This document shows, piece by piece, positions 1 through 8,201 of a stretch of 64,000 nucleotides of DNA. Made by a program: the position numbers and the translations under genes. Source of the DNA: Methylobacter luteus IMV-B-3098 (GTDB taxonomy: Bacteria; Pseudomonadota; Gammaproteobacteria; Methylococcales; Methylomonadaceae); the NCBI RefSeq assembly GCF_000427625.1, contig NZ_KE386569.1, positions 3,232,674-3,296,673 of the forward strand, in the 5' to 3' direction. A model generated the notes under the pieces. That model was not told the DNA's origin. It saw only the letters and a program-made list of their open reading frames with translations, and did no database searches. Every line of letters starts with the position of its first letter. Position 1 is the first letter of the stretch.

Positions 1-1
1 C

Positions 2-736
2 GATCAGCTCGATCCCGAGATGACCGTTGCCGATACGGTCGCCGACGGCAATGATTTTGTCGAGATTGCCGGCAGCAAACGGCATGTCATGTCATATCTG
101 GCCGATTTCCTGTTTGCGCCGGCCAGAGCGCGTTCGCCGGTCAAGAGCCTGTCGGGCGGCGAAAAAAACCGTCTGTTGCTGGCACGCCTGTTCACGAAGC
201 CCGCCAACCTGATCGTCATGGACGAGCCGACCAACGACCTGGATCTGGAAACACTGGAATTGCTGGAGGAAAAGCTGGTCAACTATGATGGCACCCTGCT
301 GTTGGTCAGCCATGACCGGGCGTTTCTCGACAACGTCGTGACCAGCGTGTTTGTACTCGACGGCACAGGCCGCGTCGATGAATTCGTCGGCGGCTATACC
401 GACTGGATGAGCCACTGCCAGCAGGCAAAACAGGCCGAAGTAGCCAGAAAGGCGACGGCCGTCAAGCAGGAAAAACCGGCCACGAATACTGCCGAGCGTA
501 CCGCGACGAAGAAAAAGCTCAGCTTCAAAGAGCAGCAGGAACTGGACAGATTGCCGGATATGATCGACGAGCTGGAAGCAAAGCAGGCGGAATTGAATCA
601 GCAAATCAACGACGCTAATTTTTATAAAAACGACAAGGAAACCATTGCTAAGGCATTGACTGAGCTGGAAAAAACCACGGCACAGCTAGAGCAGGTTTAC
701 GAAAGATGGAATGAACTGGAAGCACTGGCCGGATAA
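2..736 (+). CDS. uup: ABC-F ATPase Uup, 3' part
   Basis: Incomplete at the left edge: the reading frame is already open at base 2, so only the second nucleotide-binding half and the tail are seen. The ABC signature LSGGEKNR, a Walker B run ending DEPTND and the switch-histidine motif LLVSHDR appear in the right order. The last ~70 residues are charged and heptad-like, as in the C-terminal coiled-coil arm of Uup. ABC-F proteins are soluble, lack membrane domains and act on ribosomes; Uup of E. coli also affects precise excision of transposons. Uup rather than EttA is chosen because of the C-terminal coiled coil. It is followed 70 bases later by a tRNA gene, so it is probably the end of its transcript. 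Confidence 0.9.
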   Translation, partial: DQLDPEMTVADTVADGNDFVEIAGSKRHVMSYLADFLFAPARARSPVKSLSGGEKNRLLLARLFTKPANLIVMDEPTNDLDLETLELLEEKLVNYDGTLLLVSHDRAFLDNVVTSVFVLDGTGRVDEFVGGYTDWMSHCQQAKQAEVARKATAVKQEKPATNTAERTATKKKLSFKEQQELDRLPDMIDELEAKQAELNQQINDANFYKNDKETIAKALTELEKTTAQLEQVYERWNELEALAG

Positions 737-742
737 AAGTCA

Positions 743-771
743 TTGCAACAAAATGCAATCTCGATTATCCT
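743..771 (+). promoter_or_regulatory. candidate promoter of tRNA-Ser
   Basis: TTGCAA at 743-748 and TATCCT at 766-771 are separated by 17 bases and followed by a GC-rich stretch, 36 bases before the mature tRNA. Each hexamer matches the sigma-70 consensus at 4 of 6 bases. Inferred from spacing and position only. Confidence 0.4.
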
Positions 772-806
772 TGCCGGCTTCCCAAGCCTCTGGGTAAAAG
801 ATAGCA

Positions 807-894
807 GGAGAGATGGCCGAGCGGTCGAAGGCGCACGCCTGGAAAGTGTGTATACGGCAACGTATCAAGGGTTCGAATCCCTTTCTCTCCGCCA
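807..894 (+). tRNA. tRNA-Ser(GGA)
   Basis: A full class II cloverleaf can be drawn. The 7-bp acceptor stem GGAGAGA pairs with TCTCTCC, there is an encoded G-CCA end, the anticodon loop is CTGGAAA with anticodon GGA at 841-843, a long variable arm follows, and the T-loop is GGTTCGAATCC. The long variable arm identifies a serine tRNA, reading UCC/UCU codons. It lies between uup and a poorly coding stretch, a position where integrated elements often sit, but no repeated tRNA end (att site) was seen downstream. Confidence 0.97.
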
Positions 895-1574
895 ATTATA
901 AGCCTATGATTTATAAAAATATTCTCATCTGGCTCGCTAATTAAGCAGTTTTTGCTACACAAGACTGTTACACAAAAAGAGATGGATGGGGCGAAAATTT
1001 CTTATCTTTGCCAGACGGAAAAAGATTTTTTTCCGCGCGTATTATCCCACTTGAGCATCAAAAATCGTTCGAAGCCAGGGAAGTTATCCATAGTCTGAAA
1101 ACCGTAAATCAAGCCGGCGCTTACCTTTAGCTTTAAAGCCTGCCGCAAATCTCAAGCAACTTCGCTGGATATATGGACAAGCAAAAAAATGCATCACAAG
1201 CCATTCCGAACTGATAGCGTTGCTGAATGGTGCAACAACCCCATAGGTCTCAAAATAGCGTTATAGCGCCTTACCTGTTGCGGCTGTGCCTGTGCCTGCC
1301 CCTACTAATACTCCCTCTCGGCGTCGCAGTAATCAGTCGTTATTGCGGTATGAAGGCACGTAATTTGACCCAGCGCTATGCGATTGAACCGGTTCGGAAT
1401 CAAAATCGCACGTGGCGGTCAATGGTTATTGATTCAATTGCAATGGGTTATGGCTCGTTTATAGAGGATTTTCGGTTAGCGCATAATCTAGAGAATTGTT
1501 TTCCTGGCATGATTTCATGCTTCGTCCAATTCGTTTGGGTAGTGGTTTAATTAATAAAACTGTGAGGGCAACAA
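895..1574. other. intergenic stretch without a supported gene
   Basis: About 680 bases after the tRNA gene. Short open frames exist (for example 1227-1550 on the plus strand, 107 codons) but they have no clear ribosome site and no family resemblance I recognise. Read in different frames, pieces look like a broken protein gene, so this may be decayed coding sequence. Nothing here can be named. Confidence 0.5.
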
Positions 1575-1904
1575 ATGAATTTTCGAGCCAAACTGGTAGT
1601 AGCGGTAATAATGAGCAGCATGGCTGGCGGCGTAAGTGCTTCGTTAATCTCTACCTATCAAGCCAACGAGCCGACTGGTATTGATACGCCTGACATAAAG
1701 ATGGCTGAGGTTGATACGCCTGACGTTGATACGCCCGATACACCCGATATACCTGACGTTGATACGCCCGATACGCCTGATATACCTGACGTTGATACGC
1801 CTGATACACCCGATATAAATGATGTTGATACGCCTGACGTTGATACGCCCGGCGCACCTGATATCACCGACGTAAATACGCCTGATGCTGATACGCCCGA
1901 TTAA
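1575..1904 (+). CDS. secreted DTPD-repeat protein
   Basis: Unknown family, 109 residues. The start is supported by GAGGG about 8 bases upstream of the ATG. The first ~23 residues form a classic Sec signal peptide: an NFRAK positive end, a hydrophobic stretch, then GGVSA as a likely cleavage site. From about residue 36 to the end the mature part is almost wholly built from short acidic units of the type VDTPD, DTPDIPD and INDVDTPD, with about a dozen TPD motifs. There are no cysteines and no aromatic residues after the leader. Such a chain is probably extended, strongly negative and exported; it may bind cations or act as a spacer, but this is only inference. It stands alone beside an insertion-sequence relic. 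Confidence 0.6.
   Translation: MNFRAKLVVAVIMSSMAGGVSASLISTYQANEPTGIDTPDIKMAEVDTPDVDTPDTPDIPDVDTPDTPDIPDVDTPDTPDINDVDTPDVDTPGAPDITDVNTPDADTPD
1683..1903 (+). repeat. tandem GATACGCC(C/T)GA-type units inside the DTPD gene
   Basis: Short imperfect units encoding VDTPD and TPDIPD follow one another. The longest near-identical copies (GACGTTGATACGCCCGATAC and variants) occur three times between about 1716 and 1810. Such arrays expand and contract by slippage in steps of whole codons, so the repeat number may vary among strains. Confidence 0.8.
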
Positions 1905-1957
1905 AAAACTTAATGTTAAGGCGGAAAGCCCGCTCAGTGTACAACCGGGCGCAATAA

Positions 1958-2380
1958 TTTCAGGCATTCGTCGGCATGAACATGATCCGGTAGCGTACCG
2001 ATGATTCGCCGAAGCTTATCGTAAGCGCGCTTGGCCGCCTCGTACAGAAGTCCTTTAAGCTTGGCAAACACCTGTCCGATCGGGTTCAGGTCAGGACTGC
2101 CAGGTATTTAATCGTTGCACTTTGCGCTTCAATAATGTCCTGGACTTGTATTATTTTATAAGGGCGGATTGGCGCCAATGCCAGCCAGCGCGGCATCCAC
2201 ACAATGAGCGCCGTCTAACGCACGTCCATAGCGGCGGATCATGTCGGTGGATAGCCCTGTTTCGTCCAGAAACACCCGTTGAAAAAGATCGCAATGGGCT
2301 TGCCAGGTGTGCCATTGTTCACGCACAGCGGTCTCAAGCTTCATGCCCGAATGTTTCGAATCCCTGAAGTAATAATTCAA
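1958..2380 (-). pseudogene. IS630-family transposase remnant
   Basis: Two separated pieces of an IS630-type DDE transposase on the minus strand. The upstream piece (2380-2156) carries the block FLDETGLSTDMIRRYGRA, which holds the first-half DETG motif of the family. The downstream piece (about 2100-1958) reads PDLNPIGQVFAKLKGLL and ends near DECL, matching the family's PDLNPIE-xxFAxLK end. Between them lie a large deletion and a frame change just before PDLNP, where the other frame reads IIEAQSATIKYLAV. The final catalytic glutamate of NPIE is glycine here. N-terminal helix-turn-helix sequence and element ends were not found, so this is a dead fragment. Confidence 0.8.
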
Positions 2381-2396
2381 AAACAGCCGATAATCA

Positions 2397-2972
2397 TCAG
2401 AGTGATTGTGTTTCGGCGGGCAACATTTTCCTTCGCGCCTGATTAAAACTCAGTCCACTAATTCCGCCTTTTTGCATGGATTGTCCCAGGGAATGGGCCA
2501 GGGCCGAAGCCAGCACGCGCGAATAGAAAGGCAATGTTGCTATATAAACAGGCAGTATGTCGTCGACGTGCCCGGCTGTTTTCAGTTTTTGATCGAAGCG
2601 TTCCCGTTGCCGCGTGATTTCCGCCATGAGTTCCCGGTCGTCCCGGCATTGCTTTGAGAGTTCCAGTGTCCAAGTCAGGTCCGGCCGCAATTCACAGGCG
2701 CCGATAAACTGGCCGTATTTTGAAGAAGACCATTCTTCAGGCGCTATCAGGGAAAGTCCATAAATTCCATTCTTTCGGTAAAGCCAGTAAGTGCGGCCGA
2801 TGATTGGCCTGAATTTGATCTGGCTGTTCAGCACGAAAAGCGAGGTGAACAGTTCGTTGGCTATCTGCAGGATGTCCTTGGCGGGCACGGCTAGGTTTTT
2901 TCTGGTCTGCAGCAGGTTTTCCAGAACGGGAACGAGGCCTTTGCCCTGGGGATTCGGGGATTTAGAAGTCAT
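2397..2972 (-). CDS. DUF2452 protein
   Basis: A 191-residue soluble protein. The opening KSPNPQGKGLVPVL and the overall size fit the DUF2452 family, whose function is not known. It has no signal peptide and no membrane segment, is rich in Arg, Gln and Leu, and looks mostly helical. The ATG at 2972 follows a weak purine stretch and is the only start near the conserved opening. It lies just downstream of the Clp1/RNase Z-like gene on the same strand (96 bases apart), so the two might share a transcript. The family assignment is from recall of the N-terminal motif. Confidence 0.7.
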   Translation of the reverse strand: MTSKSPNPQGKGLVPVLENLLQTRKNLAVPAKDILQIANELFTSLFVLNSQIKFRPIIGRTYWLYRKNGIYGLSLIAPEEWSSSKYGQFIGACELRPDLTWTLELSKQCRDDRELMAEITRQRERFDQKLKTAGHVDDILPVYIATLPFYSRVLASALAHSLGQSMQKGGISGLSFNQARRKMLPAETQSL

Positions 2973-3068
2973 GGGTTATAGAGCAGTTACTCACTGATGT
3001 TAAGCAATAAATTGAGAATTTTTACCATGAAGGTTACGAAGAGCACGAAGAAAAAATATTAAACTTTG

Positions 3069-5123
3069 TCACGTTTCCTTGCGGCAGCCCTGCAGGCTGT
3101 CTTTCGGAGGCATGACGACGCGCGAACAGGCAGCGGTTAATTCCAGGTAAACGGCTTCGGGGCTGGTTTCGTAACGCCTGGAAAAGTGGAACGGCACCAG
3201 TTGCCGGACATCGGCGGCGGTTGCGATCTGGCCGCAGGCCTGTGCCGTCAGATGACCGGTTCTGCGCGCCTGTTCGCTGTCGGCTTCGAGAAAACAGGAT
3301 TCGCAGAAAAAGATATCGGCGTTGCGGGCCAAGGCAGTCAGGGCGTTTCGATTGGCTGCTGTGTCGGCCAGATCGGTCGCATAGACCAGTTTTTCGCCGG
3401 GCGTGACGGTCACGAGCCGGACGCCGAGTTCCGTCGCCCTTCGGCTTGTGTTGTCGGGCAATCGGATCAGCGCTTCCCTGTCGCCTTCGACCAGGCATTG
3501 CTTGAGTTGGTTAAGCCAGGGGCCGGCGCTCAGGCCATGAGCTTTCAGCGCGGTCTGATCCACGTTGAGCTTGGCCCTGCTCTCAAAGGCATAGGCCTGC
3601 ACCGGCGTGCCGTGATCGAGTGTGATCGTGCGGACGCTGAACAGCGGGTCGTTCACGAGCAGACCATCGGTCATGCGGACTTCCGGCAAGTCTTCACGGT
3701 TTTGTAAACCGGCCTGAATGCGAGCCCGTAATAGCCGGTCGCCATGCACTTCGGCGATTTCAAAGCGCGGTCCGGTAATACCGATACGATCCCAAAGGAA
3801 GCCGTTGATCAGCCCTTGGATATGACCGATCAAGCCGGGCGGTCCGAACAGCCGGCAGGCGGGAAAGCCGCCGACGCGGGAACGCAACAGCCAGAGAAAG
3901 CCGCCAATATGGTCGATATGGGCATGACTAATGAATACATCGCTGACTTGATGAGCAATGCGGGCCGGCAATCTGCCCGAATCGCCCAGGTCGAACAGCA
4001 GGCTCCGTTGCTGCTGGCGCAACCGCAGATGCAGCAGCGGATCGTCGAAGACGCCATTGACCAGGGCCGCGAAGGCACCGTTCAGCTTGGCCACCGGGCG
4101 CGGACCGCCGCTGTAGTCGGCCCTCGGATAAGGCATGACGTCGGTCGGAGGCAGATATTGCAGCGCACTGGATGCAAACGGTTCGGCGCTGCCGAGCAGG
4201 CCGTTTTTTTCGGTGCGGGCATCGCGCAACAGCAAAACGTCGGTTGTCTCCGAGGCTGCAGGCAGGCGGGCGCTTAGCTTTCCGCCCTGCAAAGCGATGA
4301 TCTCGCCGATGGACACGGTGCGGCCGGCGTCGATGAAGGCGCATTGACGGCCTGGCCAGGCGTCGGGCACGTCAACAGGCGGCGGCGTGCCGATCAGCCT
4401 GATGTCGGACAGGTTTAACATTACTTCATGCGCGGCGCCGAGATAGGCTTGCCAGCGTTCGGTTCTTTTTCTGGCCCGGGCCTTTTTGCCTGAGCGGCGG
4501 GCCTCGGGATGGGCATGAACGGCCAGGACACGGCTCGGCAGCGCCAGCAGTTCGTTCCGCAACGGCACCGGTTTCGACTGCCGGACCAGCATCAGAACGG
4601 TATCAATATTCAGTAATTCGACCATGCCGGTCAGCAGCTCCGAGCCGGCAATCCCCCGGACCACGCCCGGCGCATCGATCAGCAGCAAACCGGGCGGCGC
4701 TTGACTGATCAGCCTGTTTACGGCCGTTACCAGCGGCAGGCGAAAACGACCGGCATCGAGTGTGCAAAGGGCTTCAAATGCCAGCACTTGCCAGCCGGGC
4801 TCCCGCCACTGTCCCAGCGATACGGTCCCGGGGAGGCCGAAATCGGGCGATCCGGGATCGGCGGTAATGCCGAGACAGGCCCGGCCCCGGGAGAGGATGA
4901 TGCGCGCCAGTTCGGCTGTCAGTGTGGATTTGCCAATGCCCATTTCGCCGCACAGCAAAACCCGCTGTCCGCCAGCCAATAGCCGGCTGGCGAGGTTTGA
5001 AGGCTCATAGGGCAGTAACGGCAATGGATGGGGCATGGCGGCTACCTGGGCACGATCTATCTGAAAATATTGACAGTGGCGAGCGATGTCCGTTCGGGCG
5101 GCAACCTCGACGCCAGTTTTCAT
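3069..5123 (-). CDS. Clp1-like P-loop kinase fused to RNase Z-like metallo-beta-lactamase
   Basis: A 684-residue two-part protein. Residues ~40-280 resemble the Clp1/Grc3 polynucleotide 5'-kinase group: Walker A GEMGIGKST at 59-67, the ADPGSPDFGLPGTVSLG stretch at 88-104 typical of that family, and LLLIDAPG at 146-153 as Walker B. Residues ~345-670 are a metallo-beta-lactamase of the RNase Z type: HAHIDH at 400-405, LDHGTP at 502-507, YATDLAD at 581-587, GHLTAQA at 623-629 and PFHFSRRY at 644-651. Together they suggest an RNA end-processing enzyme that can phosphorylate 5' ends and cut or trim RNA; the true substrate is unknown. The ATG at 5123 is used, though an internal ATG at residue 30 is also possible. 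It diverges from dnaB. Confidence 0.82.
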   Translation of the reverse strand: MKTGVEVAARTDIARHCQYFQIDRAQVAAMPHPLPLLPYEPSNLASRLLAGGQRVLLCGEMGIGKSTLTAELARIILSRGRACLGITADPGSPDFGLPGTVSLGQWREPGWQVLAFEALCTLDAGRFRLPLVTAVNRLISQAPPGLLLIDAPGVVRGIAGSELLTGMVELLNIDTVLMLVRQSKPVPLRNELLALPSRVLAVHAHPEARRSGKKARARKRTERWQAYLGAAHEVMLNLSDIRLIGTPPPVDVPDAWPGRQCAFIDAGRTVSIGEIIALQGGKLSARLPAASETTDVLLLRDARTEKNGLLGSAEPFASSALQYLPPTDVMPYPRADYSGGPRPVAKLNGAFAALVNGVFDDPLLHLRLRQQQRSLLFDLGDSGRLPARIAHQVSDVFISHAHIDHIGGFLWLLRSRVGGFPACRLFGPPGLIGHIQGLINGFLWDRIGITGPRFEIAEVHGDRLLRARIQAGLQNREDLPEVRMTDGLLVNDPLFSVRTITLDHGTPVQAYAFESRAKLNVDQTALKAHGLSAGPWLNQLKQCLVEGDREALIRLPDNTSRRATELGVRLVTVTPGEKLVYATDLADTAANRNALTALARNADIFFCESCFLEADSEQARRTGHLTAQACGQIATAADVRQLVPFHFSRRYETSPEAVYLELTAACSRVVMPPKDSLQGCRKET

Positions 5124-5471
5124 GGTATGACTCTTAATGGATTAAAACTATCTTAAGCAATAGTCCTTAGACTCTGTGCGTTCGTTGGCGAACTGGCTTG
5201 AAGGTCGATGTTGATCACAGGAAACAGGGTGTTGTCTGGAAAGAATTTGGTAAGTGTATGAAGTCAAACTGGTCTATAATGACCCCTCTTCAAAGAAGGA
5301 AATGTCAAAATTTAGTGGTATGGAACTGGTTATTGCGGGCAGTCAGCCCCTCTCGCTACCATGTCCTTATTTTTGCCATTCTTTATATTTTTTCCGCGTT
5401 TTGCCTTAAGTTATTAGACTTGCCTGTCCTTGAGTAAGCACCCTTGATTAACATTTTTAGCGCTGTGGATT
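5124..5471. other. divergent intergenic region upstream of dnaB
   Basis: A 348-base gap between the minus-strand fusion gene and dnaB. A TATAAT at 5275-5280 could be a -10 element toward dnaB, but no good -35 sits at 16-18 bases. The 79-codon open frame at 5198-5437 has no recognisable protein character. Confidence 0.4.
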
Positions 5472-6863
5472 ATGCCAGAAAATTATTCTTATGATCGCGA
5501 TTACGCGCTGGATGCCCTGAAAGTCCCGCCTAATTCCATCCAGGCCGAGCAGTCGGTGCTGGGCGGTTTGATGCTGGACAATCAAACCTGGGATTCAGTC
5601 GCGGATAAAATAGTAGAGACTGATTTTTACAGGAAGGATCACCGGCTGATTTTCAGGGCCATCGCGCAACTGGCCGAAAAACAGATTCCTTTTGACGTTA
5701 TTACACTGTCCGAAGCGCTGGAAGCGATCGGCGAACTGGAGAATGTCGGCGGTCTGGCTTATCTGGGCATGCTGGCCAGGGACACGCCCAGCGCCGCCAA
5801 TATTGTCGCTTACGCCAATATCGTCAGGGACCGGTCGGTACTGCGGCAGTTGATTCATGTCGGTACCAATATTTCCGATTCGGCGTTTAATCCGGAAGGC
5901 CGCGATACGGCCGAACTGCTCGAAAATGCCGAGCGCCAGGTTTTTGAAATCGCCGAGCAAAAACAGCGCGGGCAGGGTGGTTTTATGCCGATCAAATCGT
6001 TGCTGGCGACCGCGGTCGACAAGATTGAAACGCTGTTCGAACAGGAAGGCAACATCACCGGCGCCAGTACCGGGTTTGCCGATTTTGATGAGATGACGTC
6101 GGGCCTTCAGCCGTCCGATCTGATTATCGTGGCCGGCCGGCCATCGATGGGCAAGACCACGATCGCCATGAACATGGCTGAGAACATCGCGATCAAGGGC
6201 GACAAGCCCGTGGCCGTGTTCAGCATGGAAATGCCCGGCGATTCGCTGGCCATGCGTATGATGTCGTCTCTGGGCCGCATCGATCAGCACAAGGTCAGAA
6301 CCGGCAAACTCGATGACGACGAATGGCCGCGCCTGACTTCCGCGATCAACCTGCTGGCCGAAACCAAATTGTTCATCGACGATACGCCGGCCCTGACGCC
6401 AACCGAAGTGCGTTCCCGTGCCAGACGGCTCGTGCGCGAGCATGGCTCCCTGGGACTGATTGTGATCGATTACCTGCAGCTCATGCAATCGCCCGCCAGC
6501 GGCGACAACCGCGTGCAGCAGATTTCCGATATTTCCCGGGGGCTCAAGGCCTTGGCCAAGGAACTGGAGGTGCCGGTTATCGCCTTGTCCCAGCTCAACC
6601 GTAACCTGGAACAGCGCCCGAACAAGCGCCCGGTCATGTCGGATTTACGTGAGTCGGGCGGTATCGAGCAGGACGCCGACTTGATCGTGTTCGTTTACCG
6701 CGATGAAGTCTACAATCCGGACAGCCCGGACAAAGGCATCGCCGAAATCATTATCGGCAAGCAGCGTAACGGGCCTATCGGCACAGTCAGGCTGACCTTC
6801 CTTGGGCAGTACACGCGTTTTGAAAACTTCGCCGGCAATCCGTATGCGGATGATTATGAATAA
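5472..6863 (+). CDS. dnaB: replicative DNA helicase DnaB
   Basis: 463 residues, the normal size for the family. DnaB is the hexameric 5'-3' helicase that unwinds DNA at the replication fork and recruits primase. The N-terminal domain (residues ~18-120) opens with PPNSIQAEQSVLGGLM. The RecA-like motor has Walker A GRPSMGKTT at 222-230 and Walker B LIVIDYLQL at 329-337. SQLNRNLEQRPNKRP and the arginine-containing KQRNGP segment near the C terminus are also family hallmarks. No intein is present. alr follows 33 bases downstream, a common dnaB-alr pairing in gammaproteobacteria, so both probably share one transcript. Confidence 0.97.
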   Translation: MPENYSYDRDYALDALKVPPNSIQAEQSVLGGLMLDNQTWDSVADKIVETDFYRKDHRLIFRAIAQLAEKQIPFDVITLSEALEAIGELENVGGLAYLGMLARDTPSAANIVAYANIVRDRSVLRQLIHVGTNISDSAFNPEGRDTAELLENAERQVFEIAEQKQRGQGGFMPIKSLLATAVDKIETLFEQEGNITGASTGFADFDEMTSGLQPSDLIIVAGRPSMGKTTIAMNMAENIAIKGDKPVAVFSMEMPGDSLAMRMMSSLGRIDQHKVRTGKLDDDEWPRLTSAINLLAETKLFIDDTPALTPTEVRSRARRLVREHGSLGLIVIDYLQLMQSPASGDNRVQQISDISRGLKALAKELEVPVIALSQLNRNLEQRPNKRPVMSDLRESGGIEQDADLIVFVYRDEVYNPDSPDKGIAEIIIGKQRNGPIGTVRLTFLGQYTRFENFAGNPYADDYE

Positions 6864-6896
6864 TTATAAAAATGACTTATGCCCGGGAGGGTGTGA

Positions 6897-7994
6897 ATGA
6901 TAGCGGCAGCCTACGCGGTACTTGATTTGGATGCGTTTCAGCATAATCTGGCGAAAGTGCGTGGCTGCGCGCCAGGCGCCAGAGTCATGGCGGTCGTCAA
7001 GGCGAACGGGTATGGCCATGGCGTGCTGCGTATCGCCGAAGCCCTGCAAGATGCCGATGCCTTTGCCGTGGCGCGTGTCGATGAGGGTATTCGCTTGCGC
7101 AAGGCCGGCATCAGCAACAGGATCGCCGTTCTGGAAGGCTTTACCTGCGCCGAGGAAGTGGATGATCTGCTGGCGTATCAACTGGAGCCATTGCTGCATT
7201 CCTCTTCCCAGCTCGCCATCCTCGAGGACCGGAAAGAGCGGGAAGCGCTGACGGCCTGGCTGAAAATCGATACCGGCATGAACCGACTGGGTTTTAAGGC
7301 TAAGGATTTCAGCGCCGTTTACGAGCGCTTGAAAAATTGCGCCATCGTCAGACAGCCGGTCAACCTGATGACGCATTTGGCCAGTGCCGACGATAAAAAC
7401 GACAACATGACGCTGAAACAGATCAGCCTGTTCAATGAGACCGTGGCAGCCTTTCCCGGCCAGCGCAGCATCGCCAACTCGGCCGGCATATTGAGCTGGC
7501 GGGAATCATTGGCGGACTGGGTGCGGCCGGGTGTCATGCTCTACGGTATTTCACCGTTCCCCGACAGCACGGGGCAGGAGTTGGGGCTCAAGCCGGTCAT
7601 GAGCCTGCATTCGCGGCTGATCGCAGTCAAGCCTGTCCTGGAAGGAGAAACCGTCGGTTATGGCGGCAGCTGGATGTGCAGGAAAAGCACGACACTGGGC
7701 GTGGTGGCGATCGGCTATGGCGACGGTTATCCGCGCTATGCCAAAACCGGAACGCCGGTGCTGGTCAACGGCAAGCGCGTACCGTTGATCGGCCGGGTAT
7801 CCATGGACATGATTACGGTTGATCTGGCCACTCAACCGGACGCAAAACCCGGCGATGCGGTGACTCTGTGGGGCGAGGGGCTGGCCGTTGAGGAAATCGC
7901 CCGATGCGCCGATACCATTCCTTATACGCTGGTGTGCGGCATCACGCCGCGCGTGCAGATTATTGAAGGCGTGCCGGTCCATAAAGATAACTGA
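6897..7994 (+). CDS. alr: alanine racemase
   Basis: 365 residues, full length for the family. This PLP enzyme interconverts L- and D-alanine in the cytoplasm and so supplies D-Ala for peptidoglycan. The PLP-binding lysine is K35 in AVVKANGYGHG, and the second catalytic base is Y255 in ETVGYGGSW. The C-terminal beta domain holds GRVSMDMITVDL. The ATG is preceded by GGGAGGGTG, a strong ribosome site. It follows dnaB closely. Whether it is the biosynthetic Alr or a second DadX-like copy cannot be told from this window; the absence of dadA nearby favours Alr. Confidence 0.96.
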   Translation: MIAAAYAVLDLDAFQHNLAKVRGCAPGARVMAVVKANGYGHGVLRIAEALQDADAFAVARVDEGIRLRKAGISNRIAVLEGFTCAEEVDDLLAYQLEPLLHSSSQLAILEDRKEREALTAWLKIDTGMNRLGFKAKDFSAVYERLKNCAIVRQPVNLMTHLASADDKNDNMTLKQISLFNETVAAFPGQRSIANSAGILSWRESLADWVRPGVMLYGISPFPDSTGQELGLKPVMSLHSRLIAVKPVLEGETVGYGGSWMCRKSTTLGVVAIGYGDGYPRYAKTGTPVLVNGKRVPLIGRVSMDMITVDLATQPDAKPGDAVTLWGEGLAVEEIARCADTIPYTLVCGITPRVQIIEGVPVHKDN

Positions 7995-8201
7995 TGCTGC
8001 TCAGCTTCGGGTCGAATACCCTAAAGGGCACAAGTGAATTCGATCCTACAAGAGCATCATGCGGCCAGGTGGTTTTGAGTTTTGTCATTGAGGTTGCATC
8101 AAGCTGAAGCGTGGCCCGGATTGGAGAAGTTCGCTATATCGCCGAAAAATTGATTCCTGCATAATGTCGCTTCTTAAGATCAAGGACGCGGAAGCCAGCG
8201 C

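Noticed and set aside
1227-1550. 107-codon open frame after the tRNA gene
   Set aside because: No ribosome site, odd composition and no recognisable family; overlaps no conserved block.
1683-1903. possible CRISPR array
   Set aside because: Units are contiguous, very short, in frame and coding; there are no unique spacers.
807-2380. genomic island inserted at tRNA-Ser
   Set aside because: An IS relic and odd genes are present, but no integrase and no repeat of the tRNA 3' end were found.
5198-5437. 79-codon open frame upstream of dnaB
   Set aside because: Looks like random translation of a promoter region; no start signal.
5595-6488. 297-codon minus-strand open frame inside dnaB
   Set aside because: Exact shadow of the dnaB coding frame, which has all its motifs.
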